Of a DNA stretch of 30,109 bases, positions 1 through 9,467 are shown piece by piece. The notes beneath the pieces were generated by a model, which worked only from the letters and a program-made list of their open reading frames with translations, had not been told where the DNA came from and ran no database searches. Each line of letters opens with the position of its first letter. Within the stretch, counting starts at the first letter, position 1. The position numbers were made by a program, and so were the translations under genes. Source of the DNA: Teratosphaeria epicoccoides (taxonomy: Eukaryota > Ascomycota > Dothideomycetes > Mycosphaerellales > Teratosphaeriaceae); assembly GCA_021401465.1 (NCBI GenBank), contig JADDMT010000233.1, forward strand, positions 1 to 30,109, written 5' to 3'.

Positions 1-406
1 TGGATAAACTCGAACGCCGGTCCCTTCAGGTAAGAGACAATGTACATCATTCGCTTATGATGTGTCGTAAACCGTTCCGTATCCACGTTAAATGCTAACT
101 AGCATTGTAGGATAAACATCTCGACTTAAGATCGTTGTCCTGTGAACTCTGTAGGGCTTCCCATCTTGAAGCCGTTGTTGCCGTGTCCATTCCCGGTAGT
201 TAAACCTGCGACGGATGCTAGAGCCATCTCGCTAAGGTGAATGGATTCGAGCTACTACGTGATTTGAGGTATAGCGGCAACTTGTTCTCGTAGTGTTAGT
301 TGACTGTCGCTAGAGCTTGAACTGACAGTTGAAGAACTACTTGACATAGGCGTATGTTAAGCGCTCGCTAAGTCTCCTGATGCTTCCCTAGAAGTAGTGC
401 TCAAAA
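1..406 (-). pseudogene. 5' internal/gag-leader fragment of gypsy element A, copy 1
   Basis: This stretch aligns almost base for base with 16922-17328, the internal sequence next to the 5' LTR of the full-length element A on the minus strand. The element runs leftward out of the window, so only the leader and the start of gag are present. Differences from the other copy are mostly transitions, and this copy keeps more C and G: at CpA, TpG and CpG sites where the 17-kb copy has T or A, this copy often has the original base. It is therefore less RIP-mutated. No intact reading frame remains. Confidence 0.8.
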
Positions 407-896
407 TGTTATAAGGGTAGGTGCCGATAGCAGGAAGGTGACTAGGTGTTAGACTCAGGAGCTGTGAAGAATATCGACAATGGCAGTTGACCTTGTAACT
501 AACTCTCCTCTAAGCAAGAGAGGATTGAATTGAGATTAAGCACGAAGCTCCTAACTACCTATCCTAAAGCTATCCCTATATACTAGAGAGCGACAGAGCA
601 GCTCTGTTAGATCTGTCGACAGACCTGACAGATCCGTGTCTGTAGATCTGTAGACTAACCCTACAGATCTAAGGGTCTGTTATCACGTGACAGATCCCTT
701 CTTCCTTGCAAGCCCATGGATCTGTAGACTAACCCTACAGATCCGGGGATCTGTCCTCACGTGACAGATCCTTTCTTCTATGACTATGCCTATAACTCAT
801 AGTACTCCTATGACAGTACTATGACTCATAGCACTTAGGACCCACATGATCCTGTATCCTATAGTACTCCGGACAGTACTCCTGACACTCATGACA
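407..896 (-). repeat. LTR of gypsy element A, copy 1 (5' LTR)
   Basis: The 490-bp LTR begins TGTTATAAGG and ends CTCATGACA. It aligns with the two 441-bp LTRs at 10851-11291 and 17329-17769. The extra length is mainly additional short repeats near 780-890 (ATGACAGTACT-type units) and a few insertions. The internal region lies to its left, so on the minus strand this is the 5' LTR. GTATT (897-901) would be one target-site duplication; its partner lies outside the window. Many copies of GATCTGT and ACAGATC occur between about 600 and 775. Confidence 0.85.
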
Positions 897-2720
897 GTAT
901 TCCTCTAACTTAGGCGGAAGGGTAACGTCTTCCTTGACGTTCTGTATGCGGACCGCATACACGCATTAGACCTTCTTCATGTCCTTGTAGAAGCTATGTG
1001 CGTCACGCATCTGCACCGCAGGAACTTCGCCTATAGAGCCGTAGAACTAGTTGTCGGTAGCTCTATTAACAACAACTCCCTGCTTGTAGCGCCAAGGGCG
1101 GCCGAGCAGGAGCTCCTTATTAGGAACGTCTTTGGCGTAGAAGACTTCGTTAGTCTCGCGCACTTCTCCCGAGGAGTCCGCGAGTTAGAGGCGCACGTTG
1201 TACGCGCCTCGAGCCGCTACGCCTTCGCCCTAAAAAGACTTCATAGTAGGCAGCAGGGCTCCTGGGATCGGCTTCAAACCGAGCCGTACGATTACCCTCT
1301 AGGGTATCACGTTAACCTCCGCAAGGTCATCTAACATATAGTCTACTAGCTCGAGCGAGCCATTAACTCGGACCGCGCCAGATAGGCGCCGCGCAGGCCA
1401 CGAGTCTACACCATTAGTAACAGACAGCTTGGATACCCGCGGTAGCCATTTGGTTGTCTCGGGCTTGTCCTTCTTTCGCCTCCCCTCTAGGGAGGTTTCG
1501 GACACCTTGCTTACCTTCTTCCTATCACTTCGTTTAGGACAGCGAGCCGCCTAGTAGTCCCTCGCTCCACAGATGTAGCAGCTACTCGGAGGCTTCTCGC
1601 TACCGTCTTTTAGCTCGGAGGGCTTGCTCCTCCGGAATAAACTACCGCGTTAGACGTGACCCCTAGGGCGCTTGTAATAGCGGCCCTTCGGTAGGTCCTT
1701 AGGGCTTAGACGCTTATTGTCCTTACCGCCCGATTTTCCATTTCGCTTCAAGGTGATTTCCATACGTGTCGCAAGGGACACGAGGTCTTGCCGAGTTGTC
1801 GGAAGTTCATGAAAAGTCATGATTGTGTTCTGAAGATCGTCATCGAGTTTGACGAGCAAGTGCCGCACGCGTTACGTCTCGGTATAGGGTAGCATCTGTC
1901 CCTCGAGCGTGGCGAGATAGGTTGCGAAGCTAGAGGTTGTTTGTCCCTTCCCCTGCTTAGCCTTCTTGTACTCGACAGACACGGTAAGGGCGCGATTCCC
2001 TGGATCCTCGACCTAGTCGACACAAAACTAGCGAAAGTCCGCCCACGTATACGTTCTGTCATAGACCCGCATAAGGTCATACCGCTTATGCTAATTGTTA
2101 CGAGGTTCCTTATCCTCTTCGAGCTACATTACACTGAAGGCGACTTGTTCGCCCTCTGTGGAATATCCGCATAGGTTGAGCACGAAAACTGCCTTACACG
2201 CCTGCAAGAAAGTTCGAGCCTCCTTTAAGGTGTCTCCCTTGAACGGCTTCAGGTTACGTGCGTTACGACTACCTCCTAGTTAGCCTACTATAGCCCCGAA
2301 TTTAGGCACCAAGTTCGCGGGCACACGCGGAGGGTCTGCGCCTCCTAATAAGTTGTCTTCGCGGGTCCCTGGCGTGAAATCTCGCTAGATTTCTTCGTCC
2401 GCTAGTTCGTTAGTACCGCTCATGGCGACGTCTTCGTCGTCCTCGCCGTTGTCGCTGCTAGGAGCGGTGCGGCTCTAGCTCTAGTTCGCAAGGCAGTTCG
2501 CGACCTAATCGACAATCATGGCTACGAGGGCCAGGTCGATAGTCGGGGTTAGCTGCGGTCCCTGTGCGGGGGGTCTATTGCCTAGTCCGCCGCGTAATTG
2601 TCCTCTAGCGGAACCGTCGCTCGATGTAGTGTCGCTCGCAGCGGTTACTTCTGCGGGCTGGTTACTCGGGCTAGCTTCGCCATCGCAGGCGCTCGGGATG
2701 GCGCTCGCTACGCGTTAGTT
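897..2720 (-). pseudogene. RIP-degraded gag-protease of a gypsy element (family D)
   Basis: One minus-strand frame can be followed from about 2700 down to 897, broken mainly by TAG/TAA. It reads as a Ty3/gypsy Gag: a capsid-like middle (about 2260-1750), a basic linker, then a zinc-knuckle relic at about 1595-1545 spaced CX2CX4-Y-X4C. There the knuckle His is now a Tyr codon, followed by a TAG. The same frame continues into a retropepsin-like segment: MLDD at about 1320 sits where the D-S/T-G site is expected, and LLGRPW at about 1115 matches the family's LG-x-PW ending. Reverse transcriptase is absent because the A-element LTR interrupts the fragment at 896. The Gag start is not resolved. 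Conserved order plus RIP-type stops makes the identity fairly sure; the subfamily is unknown. Confidence 0.75.
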
Positions 2721-2796
2721 GCGAGTTCGTGGTGCTCTAGACATATCGTAGTATTCTCTGCTAGACTGCAAAGCAGGGGGGAGAAAGCAGAACTAA
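2721..2796. other. Purine-rich leader between gag D and solo LTR B
   Basis: This short stretch upstream of the D gag frame contains a G/A-rich tract (2771-2790) and ends in ACTAA (2792-2796), the left target-site duplication of the solo LTR. No gene is seen. Confidence 0.4.
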
Positions 2797-3153
2797 TATA
2801 GATGTATGTGCTATATGATATGAAAATATCTCGCAGTGTGGCAGAGTAATCCGACCTTTTAGTAGGTACAAGACAGCGCTGCTTTCTGCTTATCGCAGAG
2901 GTAGCGCTAAGGGTGCTTATAACCCCCGACGCTCCTTAATTAGGGAAAGCATGTCCGAGCCTAACCCCGTAGGGGTACCGTAGGGTCAGCGACATGGGGG
3001 CGTCCTACGTCGACAACTGATCCTACTTAGACGACATACGAGCCAACGTATGTACGAAGGACCCCCTTGCCATATGTGGCAGGGTCACTGCATGCTAAGG
3101 GCGGCCATTAGAACCCATGCGGTTCAAATGGTCCCCTAGTATCAACCGTATCA
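2797..3153 (-). repeat. Solo LTR, family B, with 5-bp TSD
   Basis: This 357-bp sequence recurs at 17889-18245 (same orientation) and, inverted, at 29869-30109. On the minus strand it begins TGATACGG, and its other end is TATA-like, consistent with TG mutated to TA by RIP. It is flanked directly by ACTAA on both sides (2792-2796 and 3154-3158), a perfect 5-bp target duplication, so the copy is complete as a solo LTR. Flanks of the three copies share no obvious homology, which supports these boundaries. It contains several small hairpins, for example ACATACG/CGTATGT and TGCCATA/TGTGGCA. The minus orientation is inferred only from a TATAAG motif and a purine tract beside the second copy. Confidence 0.8.
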
Positions 3154-4870
3154 ACTAATTACCTCTACCTGTATACTATCTACTACCTTAGTCGAGGCTA
3201 ACCCGCGACTTGTTAGCTCTATGCCCTCTAACCTAGAGTACACTAGGCCCTTCTAGGACTACACCCTTAACAATTTGTAGGCAGCTATAGTAGACAAGCA
3301 CAAGCTATACTTAACAGTAGTAAAAGTAGTAAAGAACGGTTCCTAGACACTACTAGCTAGAGTAAAACTGAAATTGCAAGCAGGGGACTACAAGATTAAC
3401 AAGAGGGGCTTTCTGCAATACTGCGACAAGCTCTAGGTCCTAGGAGTAACAGCTAGTCAGTCTAGGCACGACACCCTAGACCCTAGAGACGAAAGTAACG
3501 ACACGCTTAGGACAAGGCTAATCTAGTCCATATATAACGCTATAGTATACAGGCATCTAGGGTAGGATACTACGACAATAATCCTAGGGCGTAACTTCTA
3601 TTAGCTATTACTATCTAAGCACGTCTAGAGGTTTCTAAGGAACTACGACTATTACGGTCGTAACAAGGTATAGAGAGAGTATAAGCACAGACTACTAAAG
3701 CTATTACTAGTCCCTAACAGATTCTTCTAGGAGATCTCGATAGACTTCATGACAGATCTGCCTGACTCTAAGGGGTGTCAATACCTGTAGGTCATTAAAG
3801 ACCGCTTATGCAAGTCCGTAGTGTTATAGGTAATACCTAGCATAAAAGCAGAGGAGTATGTAGAGAAGTTTATAGACTTTTAGGCCTAGTACTACGGAAT
3901 GCTAACAGCTATTACAAGCAACAGGGGCACTAACTAGACTAGCACCTTTTAGAGGACCTTCTGCGAAAGAATAGGAGTGTCCTAGCAGTTAAGCTCTACA
4001 TACTACCTACAAACAGACAGAGGCCCTAAACCCCTTAACTAAGAGGTACAGGTATACCTTCGGAACTTTATTAACTATAAGTAGTCTAACTAGAAGCGAT
4101 AGCTTCCTGTAGCTTAACTAGCGTTAAACAGGAGGTACTATTTAGGGATTAGTATAAGCCCCTTCTTTGCTACCTATAGCTACAAAGTACAGGGTCCTAT
4201 GCCTTTAGCTAAGGACGCTAAAGAGCCTAGCCTGCTAAAAGCTGCTAAGAGGGCAAATGCGTTTGTAGAGAAGATCTAGAGCATAACAGGAATCTGCTAA
4301 GCTATAATAGCAGCCTCTATGTAAGAACAAGAGGAGTCTGCTAAAAAAACATTAGAGCCCTACTCTAATTTACAAGGTTAGTAACAAGGTCTAGCTAGAC
4401 CTGCGTAATTACACTACTAAGAGACTAAAGAAAAGCTTAGACACTAAGCACGCAAAGTACATAGTAGCCAAAGTAATATCACTAGTCTCTATCTAACTAA
4501 CTAGGCTCCTAAGTAATATACACCTAGTATTCTATACTAACCTACTAAGACTAGCAGGTAAGGACCCTATGCCTAGGCAGGAAAGCGACGACAAGTAGCT
4601 AGACCCTATGTTGTTTAAGTTGCATAAAGAGTAGTTAGTAGAAGAGATACTTTGCGTAAGAGACAAGAGAAGGGGAAAAGGGTGCTAGGTCCTTGTAAAA
4701 TAGTTAGGGTACTACGACCCTACATAGGAGCCCTTAGAGAACCTAATAGACACTAAGGTAATAGACCGCTTTAAACAGACTTAGGGAAGCGCGGAAAGCT
4801 TCGACAGACTAAGGGACAGGTAGGACAGAGGGAAGAAGGAAGGAAGACGCAAGGCTTAGAAAGGGGAGTC
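3154..4870 (+). pseudogene. RIP-degraded chromovirus pol remnant: integrase plus chromodomain (family C)
   Basis: A plus-strand frame, interrupted almost only by TAG, reads as the 3' half of a Ty3/gypsy pol. It starts in the RNase H-integrase spacer (about 3200-3500). A zinc-binding HHCC relic follows at about 3540-3680, with both Cys positions now Tyr codons. The integrase core begins near 3740 with IDFMTDLP (first catalytic Asp), continues with TSNRGTN near 3915 (Asp position now Asn), then TDRG and the NQEVQ helix near 4010-4050. A chromodomain with LVK*LGY and EPLENL lies at about 4638-4755. RT and protease are missing because the 5' side is lost before 3154. The same region recurs inverted at 28861-29868. 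Confidence 0.85.
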
Positions 4871-6242
4871 TAGCGTTTTTAATAAGGAGTACGGGCGTTT
4901 TAAGAGGGACACAAGCAGGGGGAAAAATTGACATTAGTTAACTATATATATAACAGAAAAGAAAAAAAACCCCTAGCTGTAAGACCTTGCGCTAAGGACA
5001 GGGACCCTAGCGACAGTCACGTAGGATTATTACTAGGAGCCTTGCTAGCAGGGCCAGCCCCCCTGTTAGTAGCAATAGGGTTACTAACAGACCCCTTAGA
5101 CCTACTGCCTAGGCTGCCGCCAGAATCCCTGGCCTTTTAGCTAGGGCCCTAGGCAGTAGCGCCAGGCTTAGCACGACAAGGGCTCTTGCCCTTACTGTTA
5201 ACGTTCTCCTGTTACCTACCTAGGGTAAGCGCTAGAGGAACGCCCCTAGACCTTTTAAGTAGTTAGCGCGTAGAAACACATAGAGTATAGGAGGAACTTA
5301 CAGGTAGCCCTACTAGGCGATAGCAGCGACAATAGTGCTAGTAACCTCCTAGGCTATAATGCTACACAAGAGTTAGCGGAGTAATTGTAGGGGGCACTAG
5401 TAGAAAATACCTAGACAGTAGACCTACTAACTACAAAGGCCCTAAGGCCTTCTAGGCCTTAAGGACCTTTGACAGGTTATTATAGGTAGTAGTACTATTA
5501 TAATGTTAGCTATGCAAAAACGCCTAGGGTATAGGTCATACCTGTTAGCATCCTAGGAGTAGGTCTAAGAGGCGTATGTAACATAGGCGAGAGAGAGCCT
5601 AGCTAGGTTAGCAGGCTGTTTCGCATAGATACTAGGTAAGGCGTATAGGGCCTTATAGTTTAGGCGCTTGCTAGCATATTGCCTGTAGGCGCAGGCTCTA
5701 GTAGACTAAAAAAGTTAGCATAGGCTAGGCAGAATAGCAAGGAATCTAGGACATACTAACTAAGGGATGTAATCTATACTCTAGAGAGTATAGTCGACAT
5801 AGTAGATAAGGGGGGCTATCTGACCCTAGTTAGTATAGCCTAGACTCTAGAAGAGGAGGTTAGGAGAAAGGAGAGGCTTACTATGTAAGTAAGCATGTAA
5901 GAGAAAGGAAGTAAGAGTAGTACTAAAGGGTGATTTTTGTAGAGTAAGGGACAAGCTAGTATAGGCCTAGGAGTGCCCCCTTAATAGCTTAGATTATAAT
6001 GAGTATAAGTGAAGTAAAGTGAAGTGAAGTAGATTTAGCTAAGTAAAGTAGAGTTAGGTAACTATATAAGACTAGTTAGGGACTAGGCTATATGTACTAG
6101 AAAATAATTAGTAGGGGTTTAGTCATGATGCTACTACTTTCTAGCTAGCTCTATCTTAATCTAGACGCAAAATGCAGAGAAGAACTTGCACTCCTTTAGG
6201 TTCCTTGCTGTTCTACATAGGGAGGACAAACGAAGGGGGGGG
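4871..6242 (+). other. Conserved post-chromodomain region of element C, ending in a G-tract
   Basis: This 1.37-kb stretch lies between the chromodomain and the 3' LTR and is shared with the inverted copy (27541-28860). A 70-codon open stretch at 4928-5140 has a counterpart in the other copy. Further open stretches are shared, but a one-base indel near 5360 puts the copies out of frame, so coding status is unresolved. It contains a conserved hairpin (5434-5471), a palindrome around 5776-5795, and short AAGTG/AAGTA runs at about 6007-6055. It ends in GAAGGGGGGGG (6232-6242), the expected polypurine tract for second-strand priming. Function is unknown; it may be a long 3' UTR or an extra ORF. 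Confidence 0.55.
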
Positions 6243-6411
6243 TAATGTAAAGGGCGAGGCCCTAAGTCCCTGGCATAGGCTAAGGCCTATGCGTGACCCC
6301 TGACAAGGCTGGCTATAAAGGACCGGACAGCTAGCAGATAGTCCTTCTCTCCCCTATCGTACTTGTTGAATACCACATGAACCCCTATGTGCACGCCGTT
6401 CACCCGTGACA
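6243..6411 (+). repeat. 3' LTR of element C, left copy
   Basis: The 169-bp LTR starts TAATGTAAAGGGCGAGG directly after a run of eight Gs and ends CACCCGTGACA. It aligns with the inverted 170-bp copy at 27371-27540. A TATAAA-type box (about 6313-6318) lies within it. The start is TA rather than TG, as RIP would produce. This LTR forms the left edge of the gene island: sequence to its right shows little RIP. Confidence 0.8.
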
Positions 6412-6770
6412 CACACGTGATTTCACTGCCTAGCGCGGAGCTTCTGCGTACCGCAGAAGCCATCCCTCTAGTCAACTAATGTAGCACACCAAGAGCCTCA
6501 AAATACTGTTGCATTATTGGCAAATTGCAATGCTCCAGCCGCAGTAATCTTTCGTTCAAGTCGGTATGAAACGTTCGCGATGCTTGACATGAATTCCCTT
6601 CAAAGTGCCATAGTCTGAGGCACCGCGTCGAGGAGAAACAAGCTGCTGTCGAATACGCGGTCCACTGCAGAAGACCTCCAGCTGTGCTGTGGTCATCTTG
6701 ACAAAGGGTCTAGTCCAAACCATTCGCAACGACTTCGCTGTGAAAGCATCAATCTTTCCGAGCTTCGCGC
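6412..6770. other. Intergenic region with a short perfect hairpin
   Basis: No gene is seen between the C LTR and the 3' end of the ankyrin gene. GCTTCTGCG-TAC-CGCAGAAGC at 6440-6460 is a perfect 9-bp stem with a 3-nt loop. The right part presumably holds the 3' UTR of the ankyrin gene. Confidence 0.5.
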
Positions 6771-7779
6771 CTACGCGGAGTCGCCGCGTCTGCTGACATG
6801 TTCATGTATGACCGAAACAATATCCGTGTAACCTCTGCCTATAGCCGAGTCAAGTGCAGAAGTGTTCGGCATCGCGACACCGTGTAGACGTCGGTTAAGC
6901 ATAGGATCTGCGCCGTAAGCTAGCAGGAGCCGGACTGCTGTTACGTTGCGATGTACACCATCACACGCAAGGTGCAAAGCAGTCATCTGCTCAAATCCAG
7001 CACTCTCCCAGATCAAGGAGCCTTCTCCTTGGAATTTGTTAACGGGGGCGCCTAGCTCGAGGAGCTGCCTCATGAGTCTGAGTGTCACGTCTCCTTCACC
7101 TCGCAACAATGACGCATGCAACGGTGCTCCCCGTGTAACATCGGCTCCAGAGTCTAGGAGCGTCTTGACGACATCTTGAGTGCCAGTCTGCACAGCACGT
7201 GATAGTGGTGTTTCAGAAAATCCATCTTCTTTATTGACACTCGCGCCAAGAGAAAGCAGCCACCGCACCGCGCCTCCGTGCCTAACAGCAAGCCTGATGT
7301 GCTCACAGTCAGTCTCATGATTGTCTCTTTAGAAATGCTAGCACTGACGTGAGGACGGTTCGGCCAGAATCAAAAACTTCGTCAATCGGCCAACGGAGGA
7401 TTTCCATGAGGTATGAGAGCACCGGTACGTAACCAGATTGAGCAGCCCTCTCCAGGTCTCCAGTCTCGACTGAAACACCATTGTCAATCAAAAGGCGAAG
7501 GATATCGAGCCTTCCAGACGTAACAGCGCGTTCGATGGCAAAGTCCATACCCGCGTGAATATTGGACTGGTGTCGACACGCGTCGAGCTCGTCTCTGACG
7601 CGAGCCGCATCACCATCATCAATTGCTCGATGAAGCTCGACCACCGGAGATTGTCGTCCATCAGGCTCCGCTTGCTTCGACAACATAGCTGCGACCGTCT
7701 CTGGCGGAATGACCGCCCCGGAAAACTCCTGAGCGCCCGCTAGAGGTAGCGGTATGGAACATTGATGTAGACTTGACAT
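6771..7779 (-). CDS. Ankyrin-repeat protein, 317 aa, one intron
   Basis: The coding sequence is complement of 6771-7293 joined to 7349-7779, 954 bp including the stop. Without splicing it looks like two ORFs in different frames (7315-7779 and 6771-7268). A 55-bp intron restores one frame and completes an ankyrin repeat exactly across the splice (GRTVLT joins LAVRHGG). The N-terminal 40 residues have no recognised domain. From about residue 44 there are seven or eight ankyrin-like units. The best are near 78-107 (LDILRLLIDNGVSVE), 138-167 (WLLSLGASVN), the next unit (VVKTLLDSGADV) and a later one (TALHLACDG, LLLAYGADP). There is no signal peptide or membrane segment, so it is probably a soluble binding scaffold; the partner is unknown. 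Base composition is normal with no RIP-type stops, unlike both flanks. The ATG at 7779 is the first in frame that I could support. Confidence 0.85.
7294..7348 (-). other. Spliceosomal intron of the ankyrin gene
   Basis: On the minus strand this 55-bp stretch starts GTCAGT, has a CTGAC branch-point motif about 15 nt before the end, and finishes CATCAG. Length and signals fit filamentous ascomycete introns. Removing it joins the codons AC|G (Thr144) and keeps the frame open from 7779 to 6771. Confidence 0.8.
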
Positions 7780-8672
7780 TCTGATACAAGCTGCGCTGAG
7801 ACGTGGAAGTTGACCGACTTCCCTTCAATTAGCAGCCTGGAAGCGATAACGCGGAGAGCTGGTTGTCTTGGTCAAAGATTGGAAGAAACCTGGAAAGTGG
7901 GGAGTAGCGAAGGAGGATTCGGGAATCTAGAGAGGTACAGGCAAACAAGCAGGCAGCGGGTCTGGAGCAGCCAGTGGAATATCGAGATTGGAGTCCGCGA
8001 CTTTAGTTGTTTTCGCAGTCAAAGCGCCTATCATGCGCATCTGCTACCTTGCTACCCGCCCCTCGTCTCACAGTCAGTATTCTGGCTGCTGGAACGGTGG
8101 ATTCACCCTTGTTACGAGCCTTGTCCTTGACGATCAAATATCCTTGTCGGACAACCATCAAATGAAGCCGGTATCAGTGGATCCTCAGACGGTGGCGCAA
8201 GAGTCAAGACTTTTCAGTCGCTCCTCCGTACAGGGCCTTGTCATCTGGGGAACCCCCCACTTTAGCGTAGTTGGCACTGGGGATACTAACCAATCTTCCC
8301 TGAAGAATGTGAAGACTAGAGCATTTCTGGGTCCTTGTCTGCGTGATCGACGACATCTCCACTGTGGTACCCAACAGACAAGGCCCTGTATAGCGTGGCT
8401 GGACTAATATCCACAGAATCACGGTCGATGATAAGACGGTTTATTTGTCTTTGCTGTCCTTTCTGCGAGGGATCATCTTCCACAACGGGGAAGCACATTG
8501 GTTCCTCGCTCTCTTAGGCGAGCAGCAGAGAAACATGTATCTCTTTTGCTCCAACCTGGCATGCAGTACTATTTAGTCCTGCTCTGAGCTAGTCCTTTGA
8601 TTTCTAGTCCTTTGATTTTTTCCAGCTAACTATACCCTCCATTTTGGTTTACTAAACAAACATTCTCTGAAG
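7780..8672. promoter_or_regulatory. Divergent intergenic region between the two intact genes
   Basis: These 893 bp separate the starts of two divergently transcribed genes and must hold both promoters. No clear TATA box is seen. A 14-bp inverted repeat, TACAGGGCCTTGTC at 8228-8241 and its complement near 8378-8391, and a direct repeat TAGTCCTTTGATT just after 8588 are present. Composition is normal, without strong RIP. Two short minus-strand frames (8204-8498) are described separately. Confidence 0.45.
8204..8498 (-). pseudogene. Possible small or broken minus-strand gene, unknown
   Basis: A minus frame from ATG at 8498 runs to a TAG at 8316 (60 codons, ending DKDPEML). The adjacent frame (8422 to 8204) has a protein-like ending (SIPSANYAKVGGSPDD, then YGGATEKS). 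Together they could be one gene broken by a frameshift or joined by an intron whose sites I cannot identify with confidence. No family is recognised. The alternative is chance open frames in the intergenic region. Confidence 0.25.
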
Positions 8673-9467
8673 ATGAATTCCGCGAGCTACGACGACATCT
8701 TCGCCCGGGCTAGCTTGGGCGACTCGCACTATGTCGAGGTAGCTATGGATACAGCCGAGATTGTCATACTGCAAGAGGATCAAAGCGGTGCTATTGCGAC
8801 CCGACGCCTTGGCGGATGCTCAGGTGTGGTGGTGCTTGGTCGCACAGCTGCCATCATGGCTCACATCGCGCCGCTTCCGCCAACCCATCGTAACGGGCAA
8901 GGACTGGGAACAACGTCAGAGGGCCTTGCTGGCTCTGAGCAGCATTTCGTACAGATACTGCGACGGGTAGAACAGCTGTATACGAATAATACTGCACATT
9001 TTCCGGCGAGGTCCACAGTTTGGGGTTTCTATATCGCAGGATTTGAGAGCGTTACGGATAACCTGAGAGCCATTGCTATCCGGCGCTTTGCTGCGCTTGG
9101 TCTGAGCACTCAGCATGCCTACTACGATGCGAATCTGGCCGCAGATCGCGGCGATCGAGTCAGGACCGGAGTGCGAATTAATGGACAGGGCACCACTTCG
9201 TTTTATGTGGAAAACAGACAGATGGAGAGTGTCAGGTTTCCAGAGGCCCTTCCAGATCGCCACGCGTCTCGAACGCTTGCGTCAAACAACTTCTTGGTGT
9301 TCATCGGTACCAATTCTCCGAGCTCGCAACTCCAGCAGAGAATCTCCAACCGCATGATCACACCAGAGCGCTCACGTCTGACCGGCGTGTATGATGTCCT
9401 ATGCATTGGACAAGATCGTAGGGCAGCCTGGATGAAGTTTGATTTTGATGCCGGGGCCTGGTTATAG
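8673..9467 (+). CDS. Hypothetical protein, 264 aa
   Basis: An uninterrupted 264-codon frame with normal composition lies in the RIP-free island, divergent from the ankyrin gene. The ATG at 8673 has an A-rich context (CTGAAGATGAAT). No signal peptide or membrane helix is evident, so the product is probably cytosolic. The most distinctive segment is GGCSGVVVLG (about residues 47-56) followed by AHIAPLPP (about 63-70). This places a conserved-looking Cys 15 residues before a His after a hydrophobic strand, then an FVQILRRVEQLY helix and a WGFYIAG strand. That Cys-His arrangement resembles the active-site layout of the CheD/CNF1-type deamidase fold, but this is only a pattern resemblance. No function is assigned. 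Confidence 0.7.
   Translation: MNSASYDDIFARASLGDSHYVEVAMDTAEIVILQEDQSGAIATRRLGGCSGVVVLGRTAAIMAHIAPLPPTHRNGQGLGTTSEGLAGSEQHFVQILRRVEQLYTNNTAHFPARSTVWGFYIAGFESVTDNLRAIAIRRFAALGLSTQHAYYDANLAADRGDRVRTGVRINGQGTTSFYVENRQMESVRFPEALPDRHASRTLASNNFLVFIGTNSPSSQLQQRISNRMITPERSRLTGVYDVLCIGQDRRAAWMKFDFDAGAWL

Noticed and set aside
996..1334. Plus-strand 112-codon open frame
   Set aside because: It overlaps the minus-strand protease frame of the D fragment, whose LGRPW and preceding motifs fit the family. The plus frame has no recognisable features.
1817..2080. Minus-strand 87-codon frame in the gag region
   Set aside because: It is out of phase with the frame that runs through the zinc knuckle and protease. 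The conserved gag reading lies in the other phase with RIP-type stops.
2518..2801. Two overlapping plus-strand frames of 66 and 67 codons
   Set aside because: They lie opposite the Ala/Pro-rich N-terminal part of gag D and are open only because of GC-rich composition.
7810..8407. Plus-strand frames in the divergent intergenic region
   Set aside because: Composition is irregular, there is no domain-like pattern, and two overlapping frames compete. I could not support a gene.
8916..9406. Minus-strand frames opposite the 264-aa gene
   Set aside because: They are shadows of the intact plus-strand CDS, without independent features.
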